In this document: positions 1 through 12,204 of the stretch, in pieces
Position numbering within the stretch: position 1 is the stretch's first letter
Layout of the letters: each line of letters begins with the position of its first letter
Origin: Cornus controversa
Taxonomy: Eukaryota > Streptophyta > Magnoliopsida > Cornales > Cornaceae
Assembly: GCA_026545225.1 (NCBI GenBank)
Contig: CM048845.1
Location: 100,126,033-100,190,032 of the forward strand
Length of the DNA: 64,000 nt
Direction of reading: 5' to 3'
Notes under the pieces: model-generated
Database searches by the model: none
Seen by the model: only the letters and a program-made list of their open reading frames with translations
Told to the model about the DNA's origin: nothing
Translations under genes and position numbers: made by a program

Positions 1-766
1 TCTTAAACATTGACAAAAGTAAAAGCTTGAGTCCTTTAAAATATTATAAATGACATCTTCAACCAAATACATCTTGTAGATAAGCCCATATGAACTGATT
101 AGAAGTGGTCATATATATATCTTTCTCTCTCTCTCACAGTATAGTCTTTCTATTGAGAATAGTCTATAGATATAGATAAAGATACACTGACACCTCTAGT
201 ACAGTTGAGTTTAAGAAAGAAACTGGAGTGAGATGGGTTGTCATGTTTTATGGTAGATGACTTAACAACCACCTTAACCTCACATGCCATCTTAATTTGT
301 GTCTCCATTATAAAACTGCTTTTATTTCCTCATCACTTCACACAACATTCTCAATTTCAAAACCTCATTCATTTCTCTTCAATGGCAAGAAAAAAAATAA
401 ATTACTCAAGAAAAGCTATTACTTCTCACAGAATATGTATATATATTATATAGTTGTAACAGTTGGTAAGTGCAAGAAGAAAACATAAAATTCAATTACA
501 GTTTTGGAGTTTCAAGTCAAAACATATTAATGAGCTTGAAATCTGCAGCAACAGAAACTTATTCTCTTAAGAAAACACATGAGAATGAGGTAAAAAAAAA
601 GAGCAAAAACTTTTACTCTTGAATAGGATTAAGTCTGCAAGTTGAATAGATGACTATAAGTAGCAAATAATATTGTTACCTCGCGAATCGCTTCAAATTT
701 GTAAAGAATTAATGAATCTGTACAGTCTTGAATCAATTTTGATGGAGACCAAGGCTAGGTTCTGAA
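1..766. other. 3' flank of the zinc-finger gene, no other gene seen
   Basis: AT-rich non-coding DNA with a short TA/CT microsatellite near 109-140. Short open frames here lack any recognisable domain. The part nearest 766 is the expected 3'UTR of the minus-strand zinc-finger gene. I see no other gene. Confidence 0.6.
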
Positions 767-2320
767 TCAGTTAGAGAGCAGACTCACCAACGAGTCGTGG
801 TTATGGTTGCTTGCAACCCACCATGGGTTGAACCTATCTTCTTCAACAGGAGCAGGCAAATTGAGATCAAGAAGGTCTCTGATTTCTTGAATTGGCTTCT
901 GGGTGACAATGCTCTGGTTGTTTCTGGTCTCGGAGCCACCAATTAAATGTGATCTCTTGTGACCACCAAGAGCTTGTCCTGATGAGAAAACTTTGAAGCA
1001 AATTGGGCACTCATGTCTCTTGCTCTTCTTTGTCCCATACATTGTCTCTGCCTTTCCAGCATTGTTACCAACCATTTCATGATCAATGGACTTCTCATCG
1101 TTGATTGATTTGATGAGCTTAGTATTAGCAATTGGACCAAGAGAGGCCTCAGTTTTTATGCTGTTTTCACTGCTATCAATCTTTGAAACAGACCATTCTT
1201 TGTTCTTTTTGTGGCTAGCTCTGTGACCTCCAAGAGCTTGGTAAGAGTGAAAGGTCTTGTTACAAGTAGTACACTCAAATCTACCTTTCTTTGAGGAGTG
1301 TACATCCATTTCAGGATCCAAACACTTTCTCTTGCTTGAACTACACTTCTTAGAACCCAATTCAGCTTCACCAACTCCAATTTCATTGATCAATTTCTTC
1401 TCCAATTCAACTTCAGACTGTTCCACTTTAGAATTATTAAATTTATCAATTGGCAAAAACCCATTAACTGGAACTTCTGATTTCTTGATTTTACTCCCAT
1501 TTCTTGAAAAAACAGAAGCACCAAACTCTGATTGTTTCACATCAAATTGTGAATTATCAGTCCCATTTCTTAGCTTCTTCAACTTCACAACCTCATCAAT
1601 CTTAGTAACTGGATTGGTTTGAATCTGTGATCGAGCATCTAAGAATTCAGAATTGTTATCAGAAGACTCAGCAACAGAATTGAAACCAGTCCAGTGACTG
1701 ACATCTCTAGACAACATCATCAAACACATAGCAACCTCTTCTTGTTCTTGCTCAATCTCAGTGACAGATGAAGAAGCATTAGCATTAATAGAGAAAGAGG
1801 AAGAGGTTGTAGTGGCTGTGTACCTTGTCACTCTTCTTGATGATCTCTTCTTTCGATTCGGAGCCGTGGTGGCTTCGTTGTCAGATTGGCTGTCCATGAC
1901 TAGCTGCTTCTGATTAGCACTAGTCCATGAATCTTCCTCCACAGTACTACCGTTTAAAACTCTCTGAGAGTGACACTTCATGTGACCAAACAAGGCCTTC
2001 CAAGATTGAAAACCTTTACCACAGTCTTTGCAGAACTTGTCTAGAAGCAAAGTATCTTCACTTGAATTTGCAAATCTACATGTTTTCTTGGGGTTTTCTC
2101 TGAGGCCATAACTAGAATTAGTACCGCCTTCGATACCCGAATCGCTGTTAGCATTATTTCCACCATTTTTGACAGATGAGAGCTTCTTTTTGTTGAGCTT
2201 TTCATCAGTTTCAGCTGAATTGATCACATGAGACCTCATGTGACCTCCCAAGGATCTGCCACAGGGGAAGCTCTTGTTGCAGAACTTGCACACATGCTTC
2301 AGTTCTTGATCTTTTTCCAT
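767..2320 (-). CDS. ZAT-type C2H2 zinc-finger transcriptional repressor (517 aa)
   Basis: Predicted nuclear DNA-binding repressor. One uninterrupted frame of 517 codons, as expected for the largely intronless plant C1 C2H2 family. Four fingers are visible: C11/C14/H27/H31, C97/C100/H113/H117, C350/C353/H366/H370 and C438/C441/H454/H458. Fingers 3 and 4 carry the plant-specific QALGGH helix; fingers 1 and 2 have RSLGGH and KALFGH variants. A conserved [12 protein letters not shown] block sits near residues 195-206, as in ZAT1/4/9-like proteins. An EAR repression motif (LDLNLPAP) lies at about 484-491 near the C terminus; in this family it recruits TOPLESS-type corepressors. Basic stretches (KKRSSRR near 157-163; SSKRK near 328-332) could act in nuclear import. 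The start chosen is the first ATG of the frame, placing finger 1 ten residues in, as usual for the subgroup. Family membership is certain; the exact orthologue is not. Confidence 0.95.
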   Translation of the reverse strand: MEKDQELKHVCKFCNKSFPCGRSLGGHMRSHVINSAETDEKLNKKKLSSVKNGGNNANSDSGIEGGTNSSYGLRENPKKTCRFANSSEDTLLLDKFCKDCGKGFQSWKALFGHMKCHSQRVLNGSTVEEDSWTSANQKQLVMDSQSDNEATTAPNRKKRSSRRVTRYTATTTSSSFSINANASSSVTEIEQEQEEVAMCLMMLSRDVSHWTGFNSVAESSDNNSEFLDARSQIQTNPVTKIDEVVKLKKLRNGTDNSQFDVKQSEFGASVFSRNGSKIKKSEVPVNGFLPIDKFNNSKVEQSEVELEKKLINEIGVGEAELGSKKCSSSKRKCLDPEMDVHSSKKGRFECTTCNKTFHSYQALGGHRASHKKNKEWSVSKIDSSENSIKTEASLGPIANTKLIKSINDEKSIDHEMVGNNAGKAETMYGTKKSKRHECPICFKVFSSGQALGGHKRSHLIGGSETRNNQSIVTQKPIQEIRDLLDLNLPAPVEEDRFNPWWVASNHNHDSLVSLLSN

Positions 2321-3110
2321 TGATCAGAATTAAAATTTAACAAAGAAAGATCAGATCAGAAGAGCCAAACAAAGTTCAAATCTGATCACAGAATTGGAGA
2401 AAATGTTACAATTTTGATCACATTACACTCTGCTATCTCAAAAAGCTGTTGAAACAGAGGAACACAAGAAGATATAACAATGATCCAGATCAGAAAATAG
2501 ATCAAAAGCTGAAATTTAATAAGAGAATTGAAGTGGGGTCATAATATTCTTGATATTTTCACTGATTTGAGGAATACCCATATCAGATTTCATTGAATTC
2601 TAGAGAAAAAACAAGATCCGATGTAAAAGAGAAGCAAAGAAAGAGACCTAGTGGGTATGTAGTTAGACTCTCTCTCTCACTAGTAGCTCTTGGGTAGTTG
2701 AAATTTGAAGAGAGAATCAAATTTGAACAGATGGGTGTGTTACCTTTGTTGTTAATGATAGCCATGAACAAGCCAAAGAAGAAAAATTAAAAGTGAGAGC
2801 GGTTTTTTCTCTCTCCTCTCTCTCTCTTTTACTCTCTCTCTCTACATGTCCACACTATATTTGGAGGAGAAATCCATGCATGGAAGCAAAGATAAAAAGA
2901 GGTAAAGGAAAGATAGCAAGCAGCACGTGTACTCAACCGAGAATCCCACGCCAACCTCATCTAACGGCTCAGATTTGTCCAATTGAGCATCGTATGGGTC
3001 AAGAACTTCCTACTAAAACTAACTGCTTTGCTTCCTTTAACTATTCTTTCCTTTGTCTTGCTATTAAGAAAGCCACAACACCAAATGCAAAGGTTCCTCT
3101 CTTGGCCGTT

Positions 3111-3177
<67 letters not shown>

Positions 3178-3250
3178 CGACACACACATATATATATATA
3201 ATTCATGCATTAATGTAGAAAATATAAAAAAGCCCAGAAAGGTCCTCCTC
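2321..3250 (-). promoter_or_regulatory. Upstream region of the zinc-finger gene with GA/CT tract, CACGTG box and (TC)n(TA)n
   Basis: Upstream of the ATG on the minus strand. A dense CT tract on the plus strand at about 2803-2845 reads as a GAGA-type tract on the gene strand, a frequent plant core-promoter or 5'UTR feature. A palindromic CACGTG (G-box/ABRE core) lies at 2924-2929, about 600 bp upstream of the ATG. A compound (TC)n(TA)n microsatellite occupies about 3112-3172. Whether a short upstream open frame beginning with ATG near 2771 lies in the transcript is unknown. The element calls are direct sequence matches; regulatory activity is inferred. Confidence 0.4.
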
Positions 3251-5525
3251 AAGTTACCTTCTATGCAAATTACTTCAGCTTATAATCAAAATATGCCATG
3301 TCACTCGACTTAGAGTTCTTGTATAGTCTCACTTTGTGCACTTCATGAGGATTAACTTGGTCACTTTGATTGTAAATGAGTTGAAGAAAAGGTAACCATA
3401 TATATATATATATACTTCAAGTCTACAGTTGGGTTTTGAGCTAGTGCAACCATATTCTTTAGCATATTTGTACAATTTTATGCATTTCCAAGTGTTCAAT
3501 TGCTCTATCTATGCCTTTATCTAACCCTTTACATCGGTACATACTCTATATTAACTTATCATTTTGGTAAGTTTCTATCTTCACTAATTTCATCTCCCAT
3601 AACCTTATCAATGCCATACTTTTTACTCACAAACCACTTGTATTGGGAGTGATTGCTTATTGAGTCACTTAAAGATACTACATATTTTTCACCAGAAAAT
3701 GTAATTATATGAATAACATTTTCATCATCTTAGAATGAAATATATTTTTGAATTTAACAGACAAATTGACAATCTATATTTGTTTGAAGGGGATAGGACT
3801 TAAATATGATACCCAATTTATATAAAATGTGCACATATATAATTATGTTTGTATACCATTATTTGTGATCTACTACATTTAGTAAAGAGAAATTGGGCAT
3901 AAACAAACACATGCACAAGAGGGATCACAAGTTAAATATCTCTAGTATCTTCTTAGTTTAGGTTTTTTTTTTTTAATCACTAATCCCAAGCTCCATTTTA
4001 ATTAATACTTAATTCGTACAAGTTTGTCTGTGTTTTTGGGTGCTTAATTAAATTAATTAGAAATGGGATTTGGATGTTAGTTCATGTTCAATGCCGGCCT
4101 TTGTTCATGATGGAGCTGGCTTACATTGCACTAACCGTAACGTTAATGTCTTATTAGTAACAATTAATCACTATTTAGTTGTGCCCTTTTTTGCCGGCAC
4201 TTTAATTAGTACATTGTATAGCTGTAAGTTGATAGGTATAGATTTTTCCATTGTTGTTTATGAAGTGGTCCAAGTGGAAGAGAGAAGTGGCACATACAAA
4301 GTGATTAGGAGGAAACCAAAGAATATATTTCACTTTGTAACATACTACTAATATTTTTTTATTTATTAAAAGTACGTGCATATATATATATATATATATC
4401 ATGTGGTTGTCGTAGATTGATTTGATCTAAATCAATTCAAACTGTTTGATTATGAGAATCAATAATTCGATTCTGCTTTGAAAGGTAGTGGAACCTACCC
4501 GATTGATTTGGTTCACCGTTTAGAGGTTAAAAAATCAAAGCAATTCCAGCTAAATTGTACTAATATTTAGAACATATATATATATACACACATTTGCTTT
4601 TATTTGGTTGGCTGGCAACAGTTATTACCAAAAACATGCACCGTGCTAGTTTATATACACACACGTAAACATACAGATATACATATATCATTTTTAAATC
4701 TAACCCTCGATCATGCATGAAACTTATTAGTAAAATAATATTCTAGTTCCTGTTGACATATTGAATTATTGATTGTTACCCAACAGATTTTAGAAACCGC
4801 AAATTCACCCTCAAGTAGTAGATAGTAAAAAACATTTCATCTCGGCTATAAAGTTTGGGTAAATAAAGCTTAAATTCGGCTAAAATCAGAACCCCTTCAG
4901 GTGGGATTCCGTGTTTTTATTTTATATATACCACTTACGCAACAGAATAAATTATTTATGAATCAGTGATGTAAAGTTATTGTATAAGCGATTTAATGTA
5001 CTCGTTGCACAAACGATATAAAATTATTGCGCAAGCGATGTAAAGTTGTATTGGTCCTATGTCATAGAAGATGATCTGATTTCTTTAAACTAAACCTAAT
5101 TATTATCAAGACAGTCGATTAAATTCTGATTTGCATCATAAACTAAACCAAATCAAACCAAATCGTGTGACCCGTTTATTGCATACTCAAGAGCATTTGT
5201 CGTCCTTGAAAGTGAGAAATCTTATTCAAAAACTTTATCATATCTTGACAAGCTGGAGTAATTCGAATTCATTGGGTACAAATCTTTTGCAATAGTTAAC
5301 CGACATTTCATATAATAGAGTATTATGTACATTTGTCTAAAAGAAGGGTAACTTTTTCCATCAAGTACAAGGGAAACTAGTAATTGCAGAAAACCTCTAT
5401 TATTGAAATTTATAGTCCCCATTCATTGAATTGAGCTGCTGCATAGGACCAAACTTTAGGCCAATCTGCACCCACAATAAAAATTGTTACATAAATATAG
5501 TAATACAATGCTAAATGCTTATATA

Positions 5526-5569
<44 letters not shown>

Positions 5570-6428
5570 TACATATATGGCATATCCTAATTCCTAACCC
5601 ACTGCCAACAGAAACTTCACTTGTGAGTGAAGTGTATAGACTTTCCAAAAGGGATGCCCAAATTGACAAGTAAAGATTGGCCACTCCTATTTCTCCATAC
5701 CATACCCTGTAAACGTTATTAAGACTAAGATAAGATGCTTTACTTTGGCTTTATGCTTGGTCAAGCTTCATCACTATCCATGACCTAACATACACAGAAC
5801 CACCAAAAGTGGGTCACTGAAACACTCTCTATTGGCCACAGATTAGCCCTTCCACTAGCTCTATCCACCACCCATCTACACAAATCATCTGAACTTGTAT
5901 TTTATCCCCTCCATTCCCTTTTCTAAATAACCTTTTAAATGCTCTAATTGGGATATATATATTTGTATTTATATATACACACACACACATATTCTTCCAA
6001 GAATATTAAATTATTTCTTTGTACCAAGCTATAAATCCAATACACCAATCCTTAGTTTCAAATAAAAATATTAGAATTACTTCAATATGTACCATTGCGT
6101 TCGACATTTATTTAAGAGTTGGGAGTACTTTTCCATTGGAGAGAGAGAGAGAGAGAGTCCACTCAACTATAATCAATTGATATTGTAAAATTCCTTATAC
6201 TTTAAAGTTGCTCTTATAAACACTCTTTTACCACAAGTCAAAGCAAGATCTACAAGTGCACTATATATTTCTACATTAATGGACTTAATTTAAATGCCAA
6301 TAAGCTAATGAATATATATATATATGTAGATCGTGGCACATATCGATATTCAATTGGTGTTGGGGTCTAATAAACACCAATCAGTGATTAGAGATTTTGA
6401 ATTTTATAAAGCTACATTTATTATAAGC

Positions 6429-6460
<32 letters not shown>

Positions 6461-8027
6461 TTGTGAAGCCTTAATTTAATCAAATCATGAACACATGTCT
6501 TGGTGGTTAATGTTCCTGCTCAATTTGCATCTGACAAGAAGATAAGTTAGATGGTTAGTTACTTCACAACATAAAGAGAAAAAAGAAAAAAAGAGTAAAA
6601 TGCCACATGATCATCCCTCACATGCCTCTGAACTCCTAGAAACTTTGTAGTAAGCTCAGTTGAGTAATATATATACATAATAAATGAGCATATGTGTGTG
6701 TATTAATTATGTATCACAAATATATTATCAAATTATATATGCATAACATACATATGTAAGTATATGTATATATATACACACATACAAGGCATGCGTAGAG
6801 CTTCCTTAAATTGGAATTGTCCCATTCACAATTTACCTATCATTTCAATGTAAAAATTCACCATCAATTGGATATAGGAGAAGAAAAAAAAAAAAAAAAA
6901 ACTTCACCATATTTCTACCTACATGATCGTTTTAAGATTTCCTTGAAATGAAAAAAATTCATGATTTTAAGTATTGTTTTTTAGGGATTACTACATATAA
7001 CTCGAGTATTCTATGTATACAACTTATATTAATATGTAATGCAAAAAATGAAGGGAATTATACAATTCAAAGAGACATCCAAACAGGCCGTAGACGATGA
7101 AGCAATTACAAATGGTCCACTCTCTTATATATATATAGCCTAATCATAAAGGTGCATGTGTTCCTTTGTTATGAACAATAAAGGTGCATGTGTTGGTGAG
7201 CAAATTCTCACCAGCAATACTTAGGGAATACTCAAAAAAGCCAATGAGATCCAGAAAAGAAAATTTGTAATGAACAATGAAAAAATTGTTATGTGGGTCC
7301 CATTTCTTACCTTCTCTTTTGGATGGGTTATATTTTGAGCTCTCTCTCTCTCTAAAATTATTTGTAATTAGTTGCCTTTTAGTTAGCCAAGCAATAGGCC
7401 AGTTGCTTAGTTTGAAGCCATGTGGGTGTAAGAATCAAAGCTTGGTTCATATAAGACATATATCAATATGACCTTTTCATTTCACAAGGAGACTTCAATT
7501 AGTTTCATCAAATAGTGCTCATTTCTGTGCTACAATCCAATGAAAACCATCCAAATTTCAACTTGACTTTTGACCCTTTCATATATATATATATATAATA
7601 TACATATACACACACAGATACATAAATAAGTTACAAGTTCACGTTGAATATATTTGAGTCATTAATATGAAAAATTACGAAATTTGGTAACATGTTCGAT
7701 TTCTAACAGTTTGAGTCTTTTAAATAGTTGGTTGTTCTTCTATTCCTGATAAATGAATTTAACTCTAAAATCAGTTTCAATAATTAAAGGTAAGATAAGG
7801 TTTTCTAAAGTCTACATATTCTATTCCCACCGTACCTAGTTAACAGTCAATGATAATTACAAAGCTAGTCTCGGCTCAATTATTAAATAATCTGTTTGAA
7901 TTGTTTTATTTTTATTTTTTATTTTTTGTTTTGAATTGTGTTATTAAATTAGCAGAGAGAATGCAAAACTGGTGATTGATTAAGGAAACAACTTAAGTAA
8001 TCAGCTCTCTCTCTCTCTCTCTCTCTC

Positions 8028-8064
<37 letters not shown>

Positions 8065-8400
8065 AACTCAGTTATCCTGAAAATACTGTATTGCATGTGA
8101 AATTAGTCATAAACAATGGGCGGACGATTATAAAGCCATTGCGCATAGACAAGTACGTGAGCAAACAAGTTAACTTGTCATACATTTAGTCAAATATGAT
8201 ACAGATATTGTATCAAAATACAACGAATTAACTTTTTCATATTTTGGTCAGATGTGATGTATACACGTATGAAAATAGAACAAGTTAACTTTGTCATATA
8301 GTTGGTCAAATACTTTGAATCATATATTTGGTTAAATACATTGCAGACCTCTTGTCAAAATAGTTATTTTAATACTTAGGAATTTAAGATTAATATTACA
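3251..8400. other. Intergenic AT-rich DNA with many microsatellites
   Basis: No supported gene. The open frames present lack recognisable domains. Simple repeats dominate: TA runs near 3398-3413, 4380-4399 and 5530-5566 (the last preceded by TG repeats), a TG run near 6432-6462, a poly-A run near 6884-6901 and a (CT)n(AT)n compound tract near 8006-8062. Confidence 0.6.
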
Positions 8401-8890
8401 AAAAGATGAGAAAGTAGATGGTGAAGGCAAGCTAGTGGTATCTTTTGTGACAAAAGAATACTAAATAAAATTAATTTTTTTATTATTTATAAAACGGTTG
8501 TTAGACCAGCTATATTATATGGAGAAGAATGTTGGGCGTCAAAAAAGATACAAGAACAACTCATTCGTGTAACAAAAATTAAAATATTACATTGAACGTG
8601 TGAGGAAAACAATAGGTATAACACCTATAAATGATAAAAATTAGAGAAAGTAGACTTAGGTGATGTATTAATTAGAAGAGGAATAGTTATTTGTTTAGAA
8701 AGTAAAAGACAAAGAGATCGACCAAAACTTACGAAGTAATTAAAAATGATTTAAAAAAATTAAATTAAAGAGAAGTGATGGTATATAGTAGAAAAGAATG
8801 AAAAAATGGAATCATACAACGACACCATCGATAGAAGATAAAGGCAGGATAACGATGATGAACCGAGCCTGAGAGCAGCACTTTATATTA
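8400..8890 (+). mobile_element. LINE (non-LTR retrotransposon) reverse-transcriptase 3' relic
   Basis: Broken reading frames retain the hallmark end of plant non-LTR reverse transcriptases: a FYKTVVRPAILYGEECW-like stretch near 8490-8540, followed by remnants of the arginine-rich segment (about 8680-8725, RQRDRPK-like) and a GATGATGA-rich tail near 8850. Several in-frame stops and indels show it is dead. The upstream endonuclease and RT palm are not seen, consistent with 5' truncation. Family membership is recognised by eye; the clade (RTE or L1) is not resolved. Confidence 0.65.
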
Positions 8891-9590
8891 GCTGCTGTCT
8901 TTAAATAAAATTTAAGTGTGTGTGTTAGAGGAGTGGGTAAACACATAGGGTTCTAGGGACCGCCATTTTAACCAACTTAAAGTATACAACAACTAGTATA
9001 AACAGGTTGTATATGAATCATTTTAATAACAAAAGCATCTCTTTTAATGGAAAGCATGAAGATGAAGTGCTTGGCTTCAGTGGGTTCTTTGAGTCTAAAT
9101 GAAAATGATAGAAAGCATAACAGTCATATATATATATATTCAAGAACATATTCCATAGTGCATTACTGTTTGTGCAGATTAAAAGCTTTAAAACCTCTTT
9201 AGTGGACATCAAACTTTTTGACTGTCCAAATTAGAGCCACTTTCTAATAACAATATATGATAATGACATCACACTTTGTCATGACTCATGACTGGTGTAC
9301 TGACTGACATATTCAAGCTTGGGATGACTATTATGTTTGGATTTAATTCAGAAATGAAAAGACGAGGAGGCAGAAAACAATTAGATTATTTAAACTAATT
9401 GGGAATGGTATTATTATCAGATTATAACCATTTGTTTTCTGCCATATAGATATTGCTTAAACAAAAGAATTGGAAGATTTCTATAATGAACATCCACAAT
9501 AGGGAAAAAAAAAAAAAAAAAAAAAAACGAGAGTGTTCAAATTACATAATATAATAATGCCTAATCAGCAATCTATTTATCTGTAAATAA
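8891..9590. other. Intergenic spacer with poly-A tract
   Basis: No gene recognised. A run of about 23 A residues lies near 9506-9528. The right part grades into the expected 3'UTR of the minus-strand ELM2-SANT gene. Confidence 0.5.
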
Positions 9591-9905
9591 TCTCGTATCC
9601 GCAAATAAGATCCCCAATAAAGAGAGATTATTGTGGCGCTTACCGTAAGGGTGGAAAGAGTTGCACAATGAGGAGACACCATATGACAACTCAAGATCTG
9701 TAAACCATCTTCAGAAGCACTATCTTACAGTAAAAGGAAAATCTTCAACTAACTTTTTCGAATGTACAAAGGAAAGGGACTTCCCTACTCTCTAACATGA
9801 GCAAAATCCATGGTTGATTCACCTGGGGAGCAAAAGCCACTTTTCCCGGGCAATGCTTCCACGACTGAGACTATGTTGGATGCAATATAAAATGACCAAG
9901 CCACA

Positions 9906-12196
9906 CTAGCTCAGACTCTTGCCATCTCTAGCCTTGCAATTCCAAGCTCCAACTCCAAATACCTCCTCAATCATACTGCCTGTGGATAAAAAATCAACTT
10001 CATTTCTTGGGCGGGTCAAATATCCAACATCCCATACTCTAGAATCGTAATGCTCCAAAACAAACTCATGGCCGCCCCCACCACTCATACCACTAAAAAG
10101 GCCTGGCCATGGTTTACTATTGGTAGCCTTTACTTTGGTCACTTGCGGTGCAACCCCTACATCACAAGTGCATAAATCATCTCGGACATCACGATCCCCC
10201 CTTTCATCCCAGAGGATTTTACCTGGGAGCTGATGTGTAAAATCAGAACCACAAAACTTCTTAGGGAATGTTTCTGACCTTTCGGAGATGCCCTTATCAG
10301 TACCAATATCCACATGTTCATAATTACCACAAGTAGCATGCACAAAGCCCTCGTGATAATCACCTTCTTCAATCTCTTTATGACCAGGATCATCATGATA
10401 TACTGGGGATTCAATCACAGAATCATCTTCTTCCTCAAACGTCCCGCCTTCATCATCACCAGAATCATCACTCCCCTGCCACTCATCATTGTCACTGTCA
10501 ATGTTCATTGGATCACACCTGTTCTGCTCAGCCCGCCTTCCTAGCATGAAGACATTAAAGTAATAGCTAACTATGTCCTTTTTGGTCCGGAAAGGGAAGG
10601 CCATCGAAAGATGGTTCCAGAAGTTCTTACCCAATGATACAGGATTTGAAAATACAACCTCATGAAATAAATGTTCTTCCTCTACACTCCATCTCTCAGC
10701 CACTACCTCTCCCATGTCAGCAAATCCCAACTCCTCAAACTTCTGCTGCCCAAGGGTTCTCCTAAGTTTTTCCCTTGCTTCCATGATGTGTTGTCTGACA
10801 CATCTGACAGACCCCATATCTTGGCAGCAACAATCAGTCCCACTACCTTCAACTTTATCTCCATCATATGCAGATGGTTCCAGTTTAGGGATTGGAATGA
10901 CACAAATACCAGCAAGTTTATTCTCAACATCTTTACTATCAATGAGGTCTGATTCTGAAACTTGAGGAGAAATAGTTGATGGTTCAGATGTATCCAAACA
11001 AGTGGAAGCATTCTTGATTTCCTGTGGCCTCCATTCTGGAACATCAGCTTGGAAATCTGGTCCAATAGGAACTAATTTTCTAGGAGGATAATCTAAAAGA
11101 GAAGAATAGATCTCCTCAGCATGAACAAATGTCCTTATTGGACGGTCAGGATCACAATATTCTGGGAAGAACAATAACTGAGATGGTGCCTCTGATCTAG
11201 CATCTTCTTCACTAGTACTGCTGGTGGCCCAGGAAGAGTGGGAAATGCAACCAGGAGCACTACTTTCAATCTTCTTCTCGGTGCATAAAGGGAGTTCAGT
11301 AATGATGCCGCTTGCAAGCTTCTCATCACCTCCAGTTTTACCTTTTGTGAAATTGCCCACACCTTCACCTATCACGCATCCCGAATCAGTCAGCTAATAA
11401 GTTAATTTAAAAAATACAATCCAAAATATTCTGCTTGCTGTTGTCTCCATGAAATTGTGTGAAACAAAATCCATGCAGTTAAAGTAAAAAGATTTCATTG
11501 AACGCTCTGTATATATTTAAATACTCACAGGCCCGTTTCACAAGGGGCACACCCATATGCATAAGGCCCATTTTCTCTTCATTTTTTTCCCAATCAGTTA
11601 GTCTTTCAGCCATCCAAAGTCAGGGCAAATATGAAGAATAATTCAAAGGAACTTCATAGATTAACAGACACTAAACTTCTATTGGTAAAGGCAATCTCAA
11701 ATAGACACTATTTCAGTTGCTCAACCCTTGAGAAAACCTTAAACTATGACTATATATCTTAATAGATTTACTCCTAAAAAATTAATCAATCACAATATTT
11801 TAGAAGAGTGGAACTACTGTAATTCGCAAGTGGCTCACCACAAGTTAGAGATAAGGTAAATTAACATCATTCAGTCAGGTAAAATCTTGGGAAAGAATAC
11901 CCAAACTGTAGCAAATATTCAATGGTGGGAGCAACCACTGTGGATATGCTCCAAATTTATAACATATCCAACAAGGGGAGCTTAGAAAGGCTTAAAAGCA
12001 TATCCAAAGTATTCATCAGAAGATGATACTTACATCTAAGCTCATTCCCATCTGAAGTGTAAGGTTTCTGGACTGCATCTTTAGAAGGAAGAAATTCCAG
12101 AGATGAAATTAACTGGTTACTGCATTCAAGTTTTCTTGGTTGCTTAGATGAAACCTCGTATAACTCCTCATCAACAAAAGGTCGTTTCTGCACCAT
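9906..12196 (-). CDS. ELM2-SANT domain chromatin protein, two coding exons (541 aa)
   Basis: Exon 1 is 12034-12196 and exon 2 is 9906-11368. The donor is a canonical GTAAGT after a phase-1 T. The acceptor is GATAG, and the join makes a Cys codon and restores one 541-codon frame. An in-frame TAG lies two codons upstream of the ATG, supporting this start. An ELM2-like core (VPIGPDFQADVPEW) sits at about residues 154-167. A SANT/Myb-like domain (RWSVEEEHLFHE through YYFNVFMLGRR) sits at about 280-335, followed by a very acidic stretch at about 344-372. ELM2 and SANT pairs recruit histone deacetylases; Arabidopsis relatives of this type have been reported with HDA6. Nuclear location and an HDAC role are inferred from family. 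The exon join is my model, checked only by frame and splice consensus. Confidence 0.88.
11369..12033 (-). other. Intron of the ELM2-SANT gene
   Basis: GT-AG intron of 665 bp between the two coding exons. All frames continuing from exon 1 into it soon meet stops. It is AT-rich, as plant introns are. No embedded element was recognised. Confidence 0.75.
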
Positions 12197-12204
12197 ACTT
12201 AACT

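Noticed and set aside
2793-3218. Long plus-strand and minus-strand open frames over (TC)n(TA)n
   Set aside because: Translated microsatellite (Ser-Leu and Tyr-Ile runs) in the upstream region of the zinc-finger gene; no domain.
4070-4351. 93-codon plus-strand open frame in the intergenic region
   Set aside because: No recognisable domain, no splice or promoter context, composition like the surroundings.
9018-9212. 64-codon minus-strand open frame near the ELM2-SANT gene
   Set aside because: No domain, and it lies downstream of the gene's stop in AT-rich spacer.
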